A DNA stretch of 21,541 nucleotides from an uncultured Acetatifactor sp. (GTDB taxonomy: Bacteria > Bacillota > Clostridia > Lachnospirales > Lachnospiraceae): the NCBI GenBank assembly GCA_910586835.1, contig CAJUJU010000063.1, positions 1 to 21,541 on the forward strand. Direction: 5' to 3'. The position numbers and the translations under genes are program-made. This document shows, in pieces, positions 1 through 6,913 of this stretch (position 1 is the stretch's first letter; the number at the start of each line of letters is the position of its first letter). Below the pieces are notes generated by a model. The model ran no database searches and was not told where the DNA came from. It saw only the letters and a program-made list of their open reading frames with translations.

Positions 1-60
1 AACCCGGGAGACGGTGGCGATGGAAACCCCTGCTTTTTCTGAGATATCATAAATTGTCAT
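1..60 (-). CDS. LacI-family transcriptional regulator, N-terminal end only
   Basis: Read on the minus strand from the ATG at 60-58, the 20 codons give MTIYDISEKAGVSIATVSRV. This is the canonical first helix-turn-helix of LacI/GalR repressors (xTIxDIAxxAGVSxATVSRV). The rest of the gene lies beyond the left edge of the window. An AGAAAGG-like ribosome site sits a few bases upstream. The gene is divergent from the uxaB-uxaA-GH28 operon, so the natural inference is that it regulates that operon through the palindrome at 296-321. LacI-type regulators of hexuronate and pectin operons are common in Firmicutes. The ligand cannot be told from this fragment. Confidence 0.9.
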   Translation of the reverse strand, partial: MTIYDISEKAGVSIATVSRV

Positions 61-87
61 ACATTGTGAGACCTTTCTTCGGAATGT

Positions 88-113
88 AAAAAATTGCCTC
101 TTCGAGGCAATTT
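88..113 (-). terminator. Terminator-like hairpin in the leader of the LacI-family gene
   Basis: A perfect 10-bp stem (AAATTGCCTC at 91-100, GAGGCAATTT at 104-113) has a 3-nt loop. On the minus strand it is followed by a run of six T (93-88), the form of an intrinsic terminator. It lies between the minus-strand promoter at 177-205 and the regulator ATG at 60, so it would act inside that gene's own leader as an attenuator. No minus-strand gene that it could simply be terminating is visible. Confidence 0.7.
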
Positions 114-176
114 CAGCCACGACGTAATTTCCTGTAAGAAAAAAATCATGTAAGTAGTTTCATCAACTCTACTCAA

Positions 177-205
177 ATTATAGCGAAGCCCATATCTTTT
201 TTCAA
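177..205 (-). promoter_or_regulatory. Promoter of the LacI-family gene
   Basis: The minus strand carries TTGAAA (205-200), a 17-bp spacer and TATAAT (182-177), a near-consensus vegetative promoter. The predicted start is near 170, giving a leader of about 110 nt that contains the hairpin at 88-113. The half-operator ATGTAAG (148-154), matching one arm of the palindrome at 296-321, sits just downstream of this start and could allow autoregulation. Confidence 0.75.
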
Positions 206-265
206 GATATTTTTTTATGTTCTGATAATCTGCCGGATCCCGCGTCATGGGCAGGTGATTTGTTG

Positions 266-294
266 TTGACGAAAGCAGGATTAAGAAGTAAAAT
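266..294 (+). promoter_or_regulatory. Promoter of the uxaB-uxaA-GH28 operon
   Basis: TTGACG (266-271), a 17-bp spacer and TAAAAT (289-294) form a good vegetative promoter. The predicted start falls at about 300-301, inside the palindrome at 296-321, so a protein bound there would block transcription initiation. The resulting leader before the uxaB ATG is about 70 nt. Confidence 0.8.
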
Positions 295-295
295 G

Positions 296-321
296 AATTT
301 ATGTAAGTGCTTACATAAATT
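296..321 (+). promoter_or_regulatory. 26-bp palindromic operator (LacI-family / cre-like)
   Basis: AATTTATGTAAG (296-307) and CTTACATAAATT (310-321) are perfect inverted copies around a central TG. The core TGTAAGTGCTTACA has the form of LacI-family operators and closely resembles a CcpA cre box, with TG in place of the usual central CG. It begins one base after the -10 element and covers the predicted start, the classic position for repression. The likely binder is the divergent LacI-family protein; CcpA is the alternative. Confidence 0.8.
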
Positions 322-372
322 TCGAACAGGAGTTTTGAGAACAAAAAATGAATGCTCAAGGAGGAAGGGAAA

Positions 373-1833
373 ATGGAAGTATTGAACAAGGCGATGACCG
401 GAAAAAAAGAGCGGCCGATCAAGGTGGTTCAGTTTGGGGAGGGCAATTTTCTCCGCGCGTTTGTGGATTATATGATCGATATTGCCAATGAGCAGGGGAA
501 ATTTGACGGGGATATCGTTCTGGTCAAGCCCATAGACTTTGGCAATCTGGAAAGCTTTCACAGACAGGATTGTCAGTACACCGTTTCCCTCCGCGGCAAT
601 GTAAACGGAGAAGGCAGAATTATTGACAGGGTCGTGACCAGTGTGGCCGATGCGGTGGACGCCATTCATGAATATGAGAAATATATGGCGCTGGCAGAGA
701 TCGAGACCCTTCGCTTTGTGGTTTCCAATACCACGGAGGCGGGGATCGTGTACGACGCTTCCGACAGATTTGAGATGAATCCGCCGGCCACATTTCCGGG
801 AAAGCTGACGAAGTTTCTGTATCATCGGTTTGAAACCTTCGGGGGCGACAGGGGAAAAGGGCTTGTGATGCTTCCGGTGGAGCTTATCGACGACAATGGA
901 ATCATGCTGCGCAAATGCGTGATGCAGCAGATTGAAAACTGGGGGCTTTCCGGGGAATTCAAGGCCTGGGTGGAGGAAGCCTGTGTCTTTGCTTCCACGC
1001 TGGTGGACCGCATTGTCACCGGATATCCCAGAGCCACGGAGCAGGAGGAGTGGGAGAAGCTGGGGTACGAAGACCGCATCATGGTGACCGGTGAGCCCTT
1101 TGCGCTGTGGGTGATTGAGTCTGACCGGGATATCAGCGGGGAGTTTGATCTGCCCGGCGCGGGGCTTCCCGTTATTTTCACGACGGATCATCACCCCTAC
1201 AAGCAGAGAAAGGTTCGTATTCTGAACGGGGCGCACACTTCCTTTGTGCTGGCATCCTGGCTCTGCGGCAACGATATTGTGCGGCAGTCCATGGAGGATA
1301 AGGATGTCTGCGATTTCATGAATAAAACCATATTTGACGAGGTGATCCCCACACTGACCCTGCCGGAGGAGGAACTGAAGGAGTTTGCAGGCCAGGTGGT
1401 GAACCGCTTCAACAATCCCTATGTGGATCACGCGTTGCTTGCCATCTCCCTGAATTCCGTTTCCAAGTGGAGAGCCAGATGCCTTCCCAGTCTGCTGGGG
1501 TATGTGAATAAATTCGGAAAGCTGCCGGCGCATCTGACCTTTTCCATTGCGGCGCTGATGGCGTTCTATCAGGGAACCGAGATAAAGGACGGAGTGCTGA
1601 AGGGAGACCGGGACGGCCAGGCTTATGACATCAAGGATGACTTAGCTGTGCTGGAGTTCTTCCGGGACAATTGCGGGAAGGATACAGAGGACTTTGTGAA
1701 GAGTTATCTGGCCAGGGAGGATTTCCACGGGCAGGATCTGAATCAGGTTCCCGGTCTGACAGATGCGGTGACGGCTTATCTGCAGGATATCAGGACAAAT
1801 GGAATGAGGGCGGCATTATGCAGAATTTCCTGA
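373..1833 (+). CDS. uxaB: Altronate oxidoreductase (tagaturonate reductase) UxaB
   Basis: This 486-residue protein of the long-chain mannitol dehydrogenase family interconverts tagaturonate and altronate with NAD(H), in the cytoplasmic galacturonate pathway. The length matches the usual ~480 residues. Visible marks are the N-terminal nucleotide-binding stretch QFGEGNFLRAF (about 20-30), SNTTEAG (118-124), and KVRILNGAHT (280-289), which holds the family's catalytic lysine and Asn/His region. The ATG at 373 was chosen because AAGGAGG (358-364) lies 8 nt before it; an in-frame ATG at 352 lies upstream of that site and is unlikely. Its 3' end overlaps uxaA by 16 bp, so the two are translated from one message. 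The sister enzyme UxuB (fructuronate reductase) is the alternative, but the partner uxaA argues for UxaB. Confidence 0.9.
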   Translation: MEVLNKAMTGKKERPIKVVQFGEGNFLRAFVDYMIDIANEQGKFDGDIVLVKPIDFGNLESFHRQDCQYTVSLRGNVNGEGRIIDRVVTSVADAVDAIHEYEKYMALAEIETLRFVVSNTTEAGIVYDASDRFEMNPPATFPGKLTKFLYHRFETFGGDRGKGLVMLPVELIDDNGIMLRKCVMQQIENWGLSGEFKAWVEEACVFASTLVDRIVTGYPRATEQEEWEKLGYEDRIMVTGEPFALWVIESDRDISGEFDLPGAGLPVIFTTDHHPYKQRKVRILNGAHTSFVLASWLCGNDIVRQSMEDKDVCDFMNKTIFDEVIPTLTLPEEELKEFAGQVVNRFNNPYVDHALLAISLNSVSKWRARCLPSLLGYVNKFGKLPAHLTFSIAALMAFYQGTEIKDGVLKGDRDGQAYDIKDDLAVLEFFRDNCGKDTEDFVKSYLAREDFHGQDLNQVPGLTDAVTAYLQDIRTNGMRAALCRIS

Positions 1834-3311
1834 AAATAAACGAAAAAGACAGGGTAGTGGTGGCGCTGCGGCCCATCCCGGCAGGAGAGGCCATTGCGGT
1901 GGAGTCCGGGGGGCGGCTGCGTGAGGTAACTGCCAGGGAGGATATCCCGGCGGGGCATAAGATGGCGATCTGTGATATTCCGGCGGGAGGCGAGGTCATC
2001 AAGTATGGCTATCGCATCGGAAATGCGAAGGAGGATATCCCGGCGGGAGCCTGGATACATACGCATAATGTAAAGACGGCGCTGGGGGATCTGCTGGAGT
2101 ATACCTACGAGCCGGTTCCGGCAGAGGAGCAGAGGACGGAGGATGTCACTTTTATGGGTTTCCGGCGCCCGGACGGCAAAGTGGGGGTTCGCAACGAGAT
2201 CTGGGTGATTCCCACGGTGGGCTGCGTGAACAATGTGGCGGAAGCCATTGCAAGGCAGGCGAACGCCTGTGTGAAGGGGACGGTGGAGGAGGTTATCGCA
2301 TTTCCTCATCCTTACGGATGTTCCCAGATGGGTGACGATCAGGAACATACCCGGAAAATACTGGCTGATCTGATCAACCATCCCAACGCCGGAGGCGTGC
2401 TGGTGCTGGGGCTGGGCTGTGAGAACAGCAACATTGATGTGCTGAAGTCTTATATTGGGGAGTATGACGGGAATCGGGTGAAATTTGTGGTAGCCCAGGA
2501 GTGTGATGACGAGATCGCAGAGTCTGTGGAGGCGGTGAAGGGACTGATCGACTATGCGGCGGGATTCCGGCGTGAGCCCGTGAGCGTAAGCAGGCTGGTC
2601 ATCGGCATGAAGTGCGGAGGCAGCGACGGTCTGTCCGGCATCACGGCCAATCCGCTGGTGGGAAGATTTTCCGATAAGCTGATCTCCAAGGGGGGCACCA
2701 CGATCCTGACGGAGGTGCCGGAAATGTTCGGGGCGGAGACGATTCTCATGAACCGCTGTGCCGACAGAGAGCTTTTTGAAAAAACTGTCGACCTGATCAA
2801 CAATTTTAAGAATTATTTTAAGAGTCATAATCAGACCATTTATGAAAATCCCTCTCCGGGAAATAAAAAGGGCGGTATCTCCACGCTGGAGGATAAATCC
2901 CTTGGCTGTACCCAAAAGTCGGGCAGCGCGCCGGTGCGCGGGGTACTGCAGTACGGGGAGACCGTAAGTGCTCCGGGATTGAATCTGCTCAGCGCTCCGG
3001 GCAATGATCTGGTGGCAGCCACGGCGCTGGCAGCGGCAGGCGCGCAGATTGTGCTCTTTACTACGGGACGGGGGACGCCCTTTGCCTCTCCGGTGCCTAC
3101 GGTAAAGATTGCCACCAATTCGGGCCTGGCGAAGAAAAAGTCCAATTGGATTGACTTTAATGCCGGCGTGCTGGTGGAAGACAGCACTATGGAGCAGGAG
3201 ACGGAGGCGCTTTTTGATTATGTGGTGGAGGTTGCCTCGGGAAAGAAGGTCTGCAGCGAGGCGGCTGGTTTCCATGATATGGCGATTTTCAAGCAGGGTG
3301 TGACGCTGTAG
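1818..3311 (+). CDS. uxaA: Altronate dehydratase UxaA
   Basis: This 497-residue protein is close to the ~495 of the family. It dehydrates altronate to 2-keto-3-deoxygluconate, the step after UxaB. The N-terminal SAF-type domain (about 1-95) carries HTHNVKTALGD (81-91). The catalytic part shows TVGCVNN (133-139), HPYGCSQMGDD (164-174), GLGCENSN (198-205), GMKCGGSDGLSGITANP (263-279) and GRGTPFASPVPTVKIATNS (418-436), all typical of UxaA/GarD. The N-terminal domain repeats the phrase (D/P)IPAG four times (19, 42, 53 and 73). The ATG at 1818 follows GAGGG (1806-1810) and lies within the end of uxaB, suggesting coupled translation. An open frame reaching back to 1671 is just overlap with uxaB. 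Confidence 0.92.
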   Translation: MQNFLKINEKDRVVVALRPIPAGEAIAVESGGRLREVTAREDIPAGHKMAICDIPAGGEVIKYGYRIGNAKEDIPAGAWIHTHNVKTALGDLLEYTYEPVPAEEQRTEDVTFMGFRRPDGKVGVRNEIWVIPTVGCVNNVAEAIARQANACVKGTVEEVIAFPHPYGCSQMGDDQEHTRKILADLINHPNAGGVLVLGLGCENSNIDVLKSYIGEYDGNRVKFVVAQECDDEIAESVEAVKGLIDYAAGFRREPVSVSRLVIGMKCGGSDGLSGITANPLVGRFSDKLISKGGTTILTEVPEMFGAETILMNRCADRELFEKTVDLINNFKNYFKSHNQTIYENPSPGNKKGGISTLEDKSLGCTQKSGSAPVRGVLQYGETVSAPGLNLLSAPGNDLVAATALAAAGAQIVLFTTGRGTPFASPVPTVKIATNSGLAKKKSNWIDFNAGVLVEDSTMEQETEALFDYVVEVASGKKVCSEAAGFHDMAIFKQGVTL

Positions 3312-3443
3312 AGGGGCATCACTCAGGGCTTGTTCCACGGGGACGCCGTCTGCAGGCAGGGATTCCTGTTCAGACGCGCTTTCACCTGGATGGGAACGCA
3401 GCATCAGAAAAGACAGAGGGGTTGTAAGGGAAGGAGAAGAGCA

Positions 3444-5630
3444 GTGGGGATGAAGGAAGAGTTGAAAAATGCGTTGGAGGCGGTGAAAACCGGAAATTTT
3501 GACGCGGCAGAGTCTGCAGTGGCGGGTCTGAAGCAGCTTTCCAGGAGGGAAAACGGTCTGTTTGAGCTGACAGAGGTGGATGATAATCTGTTTCAGGCGG
3601 CGCGACTTGTCTATCCTGTGTATGCCGCATATGAGACGGAGTGCAATAAGAAGGAGGGATATCCCGATCTCCTGGCACAGCTTCGGACTTTGCGGAAGGA
3701 ACTGAAAAGGGAAAAAAGCCTGACAGAGACAGCGGCTTTTCTGGATGCTTTGATCTGCACGCTGGACTTTGTGAGCCCGCAGCTCTATGAGTACTACAGG
3801 GAGTTGGAGGAACTGTTCCGGGATACGGTCAGGGAGACCATACAGGTTTTTTATCATGACGGACATTTCCGGGAGGCGGACGACGGAGAGAACCGGGAGG
3901 CGGAGCAGCTTTTAAAGACCGCAATTGCACATGCGTCAGAGTTTCAGGTGCTGCTGGGTGAAAAGTACGAGAGATTTTCCGACATGTGTACCGGAGGAAA
4001 CGGCGTATCCGAAGGAGAAGCAGTTCCGGATTCCGGCAGGGTAAGTGCCGATGAGGGCGGAGAGTCCGGAACGGAAATCCGGCTTGTCTGCCAGACGGCC
4101 AGAAATGCAGTCATTGAGATAGCGGACGGCGGGCGGTATTTTGCAAGAACCACCTATCGTGTGTTAGTGAACGGCACGGAATGGTCCAAAACGGACAGGG
4201 TAATTACCTCGCTTTATGGTCTGAAGCCGGACAGCGATTACGTTGTGGAAATTCTCGACGGGGAAAAGAAGGTCGGCCAGGTGCGGCTCAGAACAGATTA
4301 TGAATTTGTTACGCTGGATGTGAGAGAATTCGGCGCCAGGGGTGACGGCGTGCAGGATGACACTCACTTTATTCAGGCGGCCATTATGGCCTGTCCCGAG
4401 AACAGCCGTGTGCTGATTCCTGCGGGAACCTACCGGATTACCAGTCTGTTTTTAAAGAGTCATATCCGTCTGGAGTTAGCCAGGGGCGCGGAGCTTAAAG
4501 CGTTTACGGAGAAGGAAAGATTTCCTGTCTTCCCCGGGATCATACAGAGCTATGACGAGACAGACCAGTATAACCCCGGCAGCTGGGAGGGCAACCCGCT
4601 TCCCATGTACACAGCCGTTATCTGTGGTGTCGGCGTGGAGGATGTGGTCATTTATGGGGAAGGAACGGTCAACGGAAATGCTTCCAGAGAGAATTGGTGG
4701 AAGAACGTCAAAGCTTATAAGGGAGTGTTTCGTCCCAGGCTGTTTTTTATTAACGGCTGTAAAAATGTGACGCTGCAGGGCGTCAACTGCTGTAATTCTC
4801 CTGCCTGGACGCTGCATCCTTACTTCAGTGACGACCTTAGATTTATTGACCTGTATATCAAAAATCCGTCGGATTCTCCCAACACGGACGGACTGGATCC
4901 GGAATCCTGCAGAAATGTGGATATTCTGGGAGTGCGCTTTTCCCTTGGAGATGACTGCATCGCCGTGAAGAGCGGAAAAATCTATATGGGGAAGACGTAT
5001 AAAAGGCCTTCCGAAAAGATACGGATCCGTCAATGTCTGATGGAGGACGGTCACGGTGCGGTGACGCTGGGAAGCGAAATGGCAGGCGGTATCGTGGATC
5101 TTGCGGTGGAAGATTGTATTTTCCGGCATACGGACAGGGGACTGCGTGTCAAAACCAGACGGGGAAGGGGAAAGGACGCTGTCCTGGATCAGATCACCTT
5201 CCGCAACCTGGATCTGGATCATGTGATGACTCCTCTCGTGGTGAATTCCTTTTATTTCTGTGACCCGGACGGCAGAACGCCTTATGTGCAGTCCAGAGAG
5301 GCATACCCGGTGGATGACAGGACGCCTTCTGTCAGAAAGCTTGTGTTTGAAAATATGAGGTGTACAAACTGTCATGTGGCGGCAGCTTTTTTTGACGGGC
5401 TTCCGGAACAGAAGATTCAGGAAATTGTGATGAAAAATATATCCTTCCGCTATGCGGAGGAGCCCAGGTATGATGTGCCTGCCATGTCCGAAGGGGTGCC
5501 GAAGAGCAGCAGAAGAGGGCTGTTTGCAAGGAATGTGGCGAAGCTGTCTCTGGAAAATGTAACTGTGGAAGGCCAGGACGGGGAGGCGTATGAGTTTGTC
5601 GGAGTAGATGAGCTTCTGCGCGGCAACTGA
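3444..5630 (+). CDS. Intracellular GH28 polygalacturonase/exo-galacturonidase with extra N-terminal domain
   Basis: The 728-residue protein lacks a signal peptide, so it should act in the cytoplasm on imported oligogalacturonides, freeing galacturonate for UxaB/UxaA. From about residue 289 it has the pectate-lyase-superfamily start (DVREFGARGDGVQDD) and then a GH28 beta-helix with all four signatures: NTD (480-482), DD (503-504), GHG (536-538) and RVK (568-570). Residues ~211-288 look like a small fibronectin-III-type beta domain. Residues ~3-190 are helical, with NKKEGYPDLL and LYEYYREL phrases that recall GH105 unsaturated uronyl hydrolases; this is a tentative match from memory. Start: AAGGAG (3431-3436) is 7 nt from GTG 3444 and 13 nt from ATG 3450, so GTG is preferred. 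It lies 132 bp after uxaA with no terminator seen. Confidence 0.88.
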   Translation: MGMKEELKNALEAVKTGNFDAAESAVAGLKQLSRRENGLFELTEVDDNLFQAARLVYPVYAAYETECNKKEGYPDLLAQLRTLRKELKREKSLTETAAFLDALICTLDFVSPQLYEYYRELEELFRDTVRETIQVFYHDGHFREADDGENREAEQLLKTAIAHASEFQVLLGEKYERFSDMCTGGNGVSEGEAVPDSGRVSADEGGESGTEIRLVCQTARNAVIEIADGGRYFARTTYRVLVNGTEWSKTDRVITSLYGLKPDSDYVVEILDGEKKVGQVRLRTDYEFVTLDVREFGARGDGVQDDTHFIQAAIMACPENSRVLIPAGTYRITSLFLKSHIRLELARGAELKAFTEKERFPVFPGIIQSYDETDQYNPGSWEGNPLPMYTAVICGVGVEDVVIYGEGTVNGNASRENWWKNVKAYKGVFRPRLFFINGCKNVTLQGVNCCNSPAWTLHPYFSDDLRFIDLYIKNPSDSPNTDGLDPESCRNVDILGVRFSLGDDCIAVKSGKIYMGKTYKRPSEKIRIRQCLMEDGHGAVTLGSEMAGGIVDLAVEDCIFRHTDRGLRVKTRRGRGKDAVLDQITFRNLDLDHVMTPLVVNSFYFCDPDGRTPYVQSREAYPVDDRTPSVRKLVFENMRCTNCHVAAAFFDGLPEQKIQEIVMKNISFRYAEEPRYDVPAMSEGVPKSSRRGLFARNVAKLSLENVTVEGQDGEAYEFVGVDELLRGN

Positions 5631-5680
5631 CAGGTTGATCGGAATTGTGTTATGCTCGGAAACAGGTTATTGAATATACA

Positions 5681-5709
5681 TTGTAAATGACAGACAAATA
5701 TTTTATAAT
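5681..5709 (+). promoter_or_regulatory. Promoter upstream of the helical hypothetical gene
   Basis: TTGTAA (5681-5686), a 17-bp spacer and TATAAT (5704-5709) predict a start near 5716 and a leader of about 50 nt. A second TATAAT (5743-5748) lies nearer the gene but has no matching -35. The 138 bp between the GH28 gene and this gene show no clear terminator. Confidence 0.65.
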
Positions 5710-5768
5710 CAGGTGAAAGACCGATTTTGATGGTTTATTTCGTATAATCAGAAAGAGAGGATAACCTG

Positions 5769-6689
5769 ATGAAATCCAAATTAACCAATTTACTGCAGCT
5801 GTTTCGGGACGTTCTTCCGGCCCGCAATCTGGAGGAACTGGAGCAGAGACTGGCAAAGGCCCAGGAAAGCCATGATCTGGCCGGGCTGGCAAAGATTTAT
5901 TATGATATGGGTGTTCACTGCATGAAGGGCGGCGATCCCAATCGGGCCATGATGTATCTGAGCCGGGCCGATTCCATCTTCAGTTCCCGGGATGATGTGT
6001 ATGAGCAGGTGAAGGAGTCCGTTCGAGAGGATTGCTCCGACAGGATCATGCAGCTGGAAGAGGAGCCGCTTCTGACCAATCAGATTCCCGAACAGGTTCA
6101 GGAACAGGCGGAGTGGCTTCTGGACGATATTCAGACCCGCCTGTGGGGACTTCTGACCATGGCGCGTCTGGTTCAGGTAGGAAAACGGCTTGCCGGGCTT
6201 CCTGGCTGCGAGGTGTTGGGTGATTTGGGCCAGGCAGTGGATTTGATCCTGCGATCCTTTCAGGAACGGATATCACAGGAGGAGTTTCAGTTTCTTATGG
6301 ATACCTGTGACCGGCTTTATGAGTTGGGGGATGATGAGTGCTTTTCGGATATGACCAGCCAGGCGGAAGTTCCCGGCGGGGCGCCCATTCAGGTGTTTGA
6401 CTTAAATGGATTGTTGGTGGTGACGGAGCTTAATCTCTATCTCGACAGCCATATCCGCCTCCTGACCGAGGGGCCGGATAACAGTGAGGCGGAGACAGAC
6501 TTGATTCCCTGTGCTCTTTTGCCGGACTATTACCTGCGCACCTGTAAGGAGGATTTGTCTCTGCTTCCCCAGATTCAGAAGGAAGTGGAGCGCATCCAGG
6601 CCGACTGTGAGTTTGTCCGTTCCAAGATCAGTTGGGATGATATTGCCCGGAAGGTTGCGGAATATAAGGAACTGGATATATTGGTTTGA
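5769..6689 (+). CDS. Conserved-looking helical protein of unknown function (TPR-like)
   Basis: The product is 306 residues, soluble, acidic and almost wholly helical by composition, without signal peptide or membrane segment. Residues ~38-71 (DLAGLAKIYYDMGVHCMKGG followed by DPNRAMMYLSRAD) look like one tetratricopeptide unit. No catalytic motif is recognised. The C-terminal third (about 260-300) is charged and could form a coiled coil. The ATG at 5769 follows AGAGAGG (5754-5760) by 8 nt, and the gene has its own promoter. It sits between pectin genes and a sugar-isomerase-like gene but is separated from the latter by the structured repeat at 6698-6910, so a shared job is not established. Confidence is high that it is a gene and low on its role. 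Confidence 0.8.
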   Translation: MKSKLTNLLQLFRDVLPARNLEELEQRLAKAQESHDLAGLAKIYYDMGVHCMKGGDPNRAMMYLSRADSIFSSRDDVYEQVKESVREDCSDRIMQLEEEPLLTNQIPEQVQEQAEWLLDDIQTRLWGLLTMARLVQVGKRLAGLPGCEVLGDLGQAVDLILRSFQERISQEEFQFLMDTCDRLYELGDDECFSDMTSQAEVPGGAPIQVFDLNGLLVVTELNLYLDSHIRLLTEGPDNSEAETDLIPCALLPDYYLRTCKEDLSLLPQIQKEVERIQADCEFVRSKISWDDIARKVAEYKELDILV

Positions 6690-6697
6690 TATCTTTG

Positions 6698-6765
6698 CAC
6701 GGAAGAACGCCTCGGAGGAGTCGTTCTTTTCGGAACAGGATGCCCGCTGAAGCGGGCAGGGGAGT
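6698..6765 (+). repeat. Direct repeat copy 1: terminator-like hairpin plus GC-rich hairpin
   Basis: These 68 bp recur at 6843-6910, offset 145 bp, with only about three to four mismatches (for example at 6702, 6721 and 6763). The unit holds hairpin A (AAGAACG 6703-6709 with CGTTCTT 6722-6728, inner CTC/GAG), which runs into TTTT, and hairpin B (TGCCCGCT-GA-AGCGGGCA, 6741-6758), followed by a purine run. This copy begins 9 bases after the stop of the helical hypothetical gene. Confidence 0.85.
6703..6730 (+). terminator. Likely intrinsic terminator of the helical hypothetical gene
   Basis: A 7-bp stem (AAGAACG/CGTTCTT) is extended past one mismatch by CTC/GAG, with a GGAG loop, and runs into four T (6727-6730). 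It lies 14 nt after the stop codon at 6687-6689. The T run is short, so termination may be partial. An almost identical hairpin at 6848-6875 stands just upstream of the next gene's ATG. Confidence 0.55.
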
Positions 6766-6845
6766 GTGAGAAGAGTTTCTAATTGCCGTTGGCAATTACT
6801 GCTCACAGCAAAGGCTGTTTCGCAGAGAAACTCTAAGTCTCACAC
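6764..6845 (+). repeat. 82-bp inverted-repeat element able to fold as a three-way junction
   Basis: The outer stem is GTGTGAGA (6764-6771) with TCTCACAC (6838-6845). It continues, past a 3-nt bulge (6835-6837), as AGAGTTTCT (6772-6780) with AGAAACTCT (6826-6834). Inside are two hairpins: AATTGCC-GTT-GGCAATT (6781-6797), and CTGC..ACAGC-AAAG-GCTGT..GCAG (6799-6825). It sits exactly between the two direct repeats. It contains no open frame of note. It could be a structured RNA or a miniature mobile or REP-like element. Confidence 0.8.
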
Positions 6846-6910
6846 GAAAGAACGCCTCGGAGGAGCCGTTCTTTTCGGAACAGGATGCCCGCTGAAGCGG
6901 GCAGGGGGGT
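6843..6910 (+). repeat. Direct repeat copy 2, supplying the ribosome site of the next gene
   Basis: This near-identical copy of 6698-6765 has hairpin A at 6848-6873, followed by TTTT, and hairpin B at 6886-6903. Its final purine run (6903-6909, AGGGGGG) sits 4 nt before the ATG of the TIM-barrel gene, so the repeat itself provides that gene's Shine-Dalgarno sequence. A terminator-like hairpin this close upstream could reduce read-through from the gene before it. Confidence 0.85.
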
Positions 6911-6913
6911 AGA

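Noticed and set aside
60..248. A 63-codon minus-strand frame (MTRDPADYQN...) between the LacI-family gene and the uxa promoter
   Set aside because: It has no ribosome site, contains the regulator's promoter and the terminator-like hairpin, and resembles nothing I recognise; most likely chance.
202..1533. Long minus-strand frame of 443 codons inside uxaB
   Set aside because: It is the antisense of a well-supported gene, with biased composition and no ribosome site; a shadow.
3330..3443. Upstream extension of the GH28 gene by 38 codons
   Set aside because: No ribosome site at 3330, while AAGGAG at 3431-3436 fits the start at 3444 or 3450; the extension is not protein-like.
1776..3866. 696-codon minus-strand frame across uxaA and the GH28 start
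   Set aside because: Shadow of two recognised enzymes; His/Arg/Leu-rich antisense composition and no family marks.
6764..6845. Reading the three-way-junction element as a tRNA
   Set aside because: There is no acceptor CCA region, no anticodon-arm geometry and no T-loop GTTCRA; the fold has two inner arms only.
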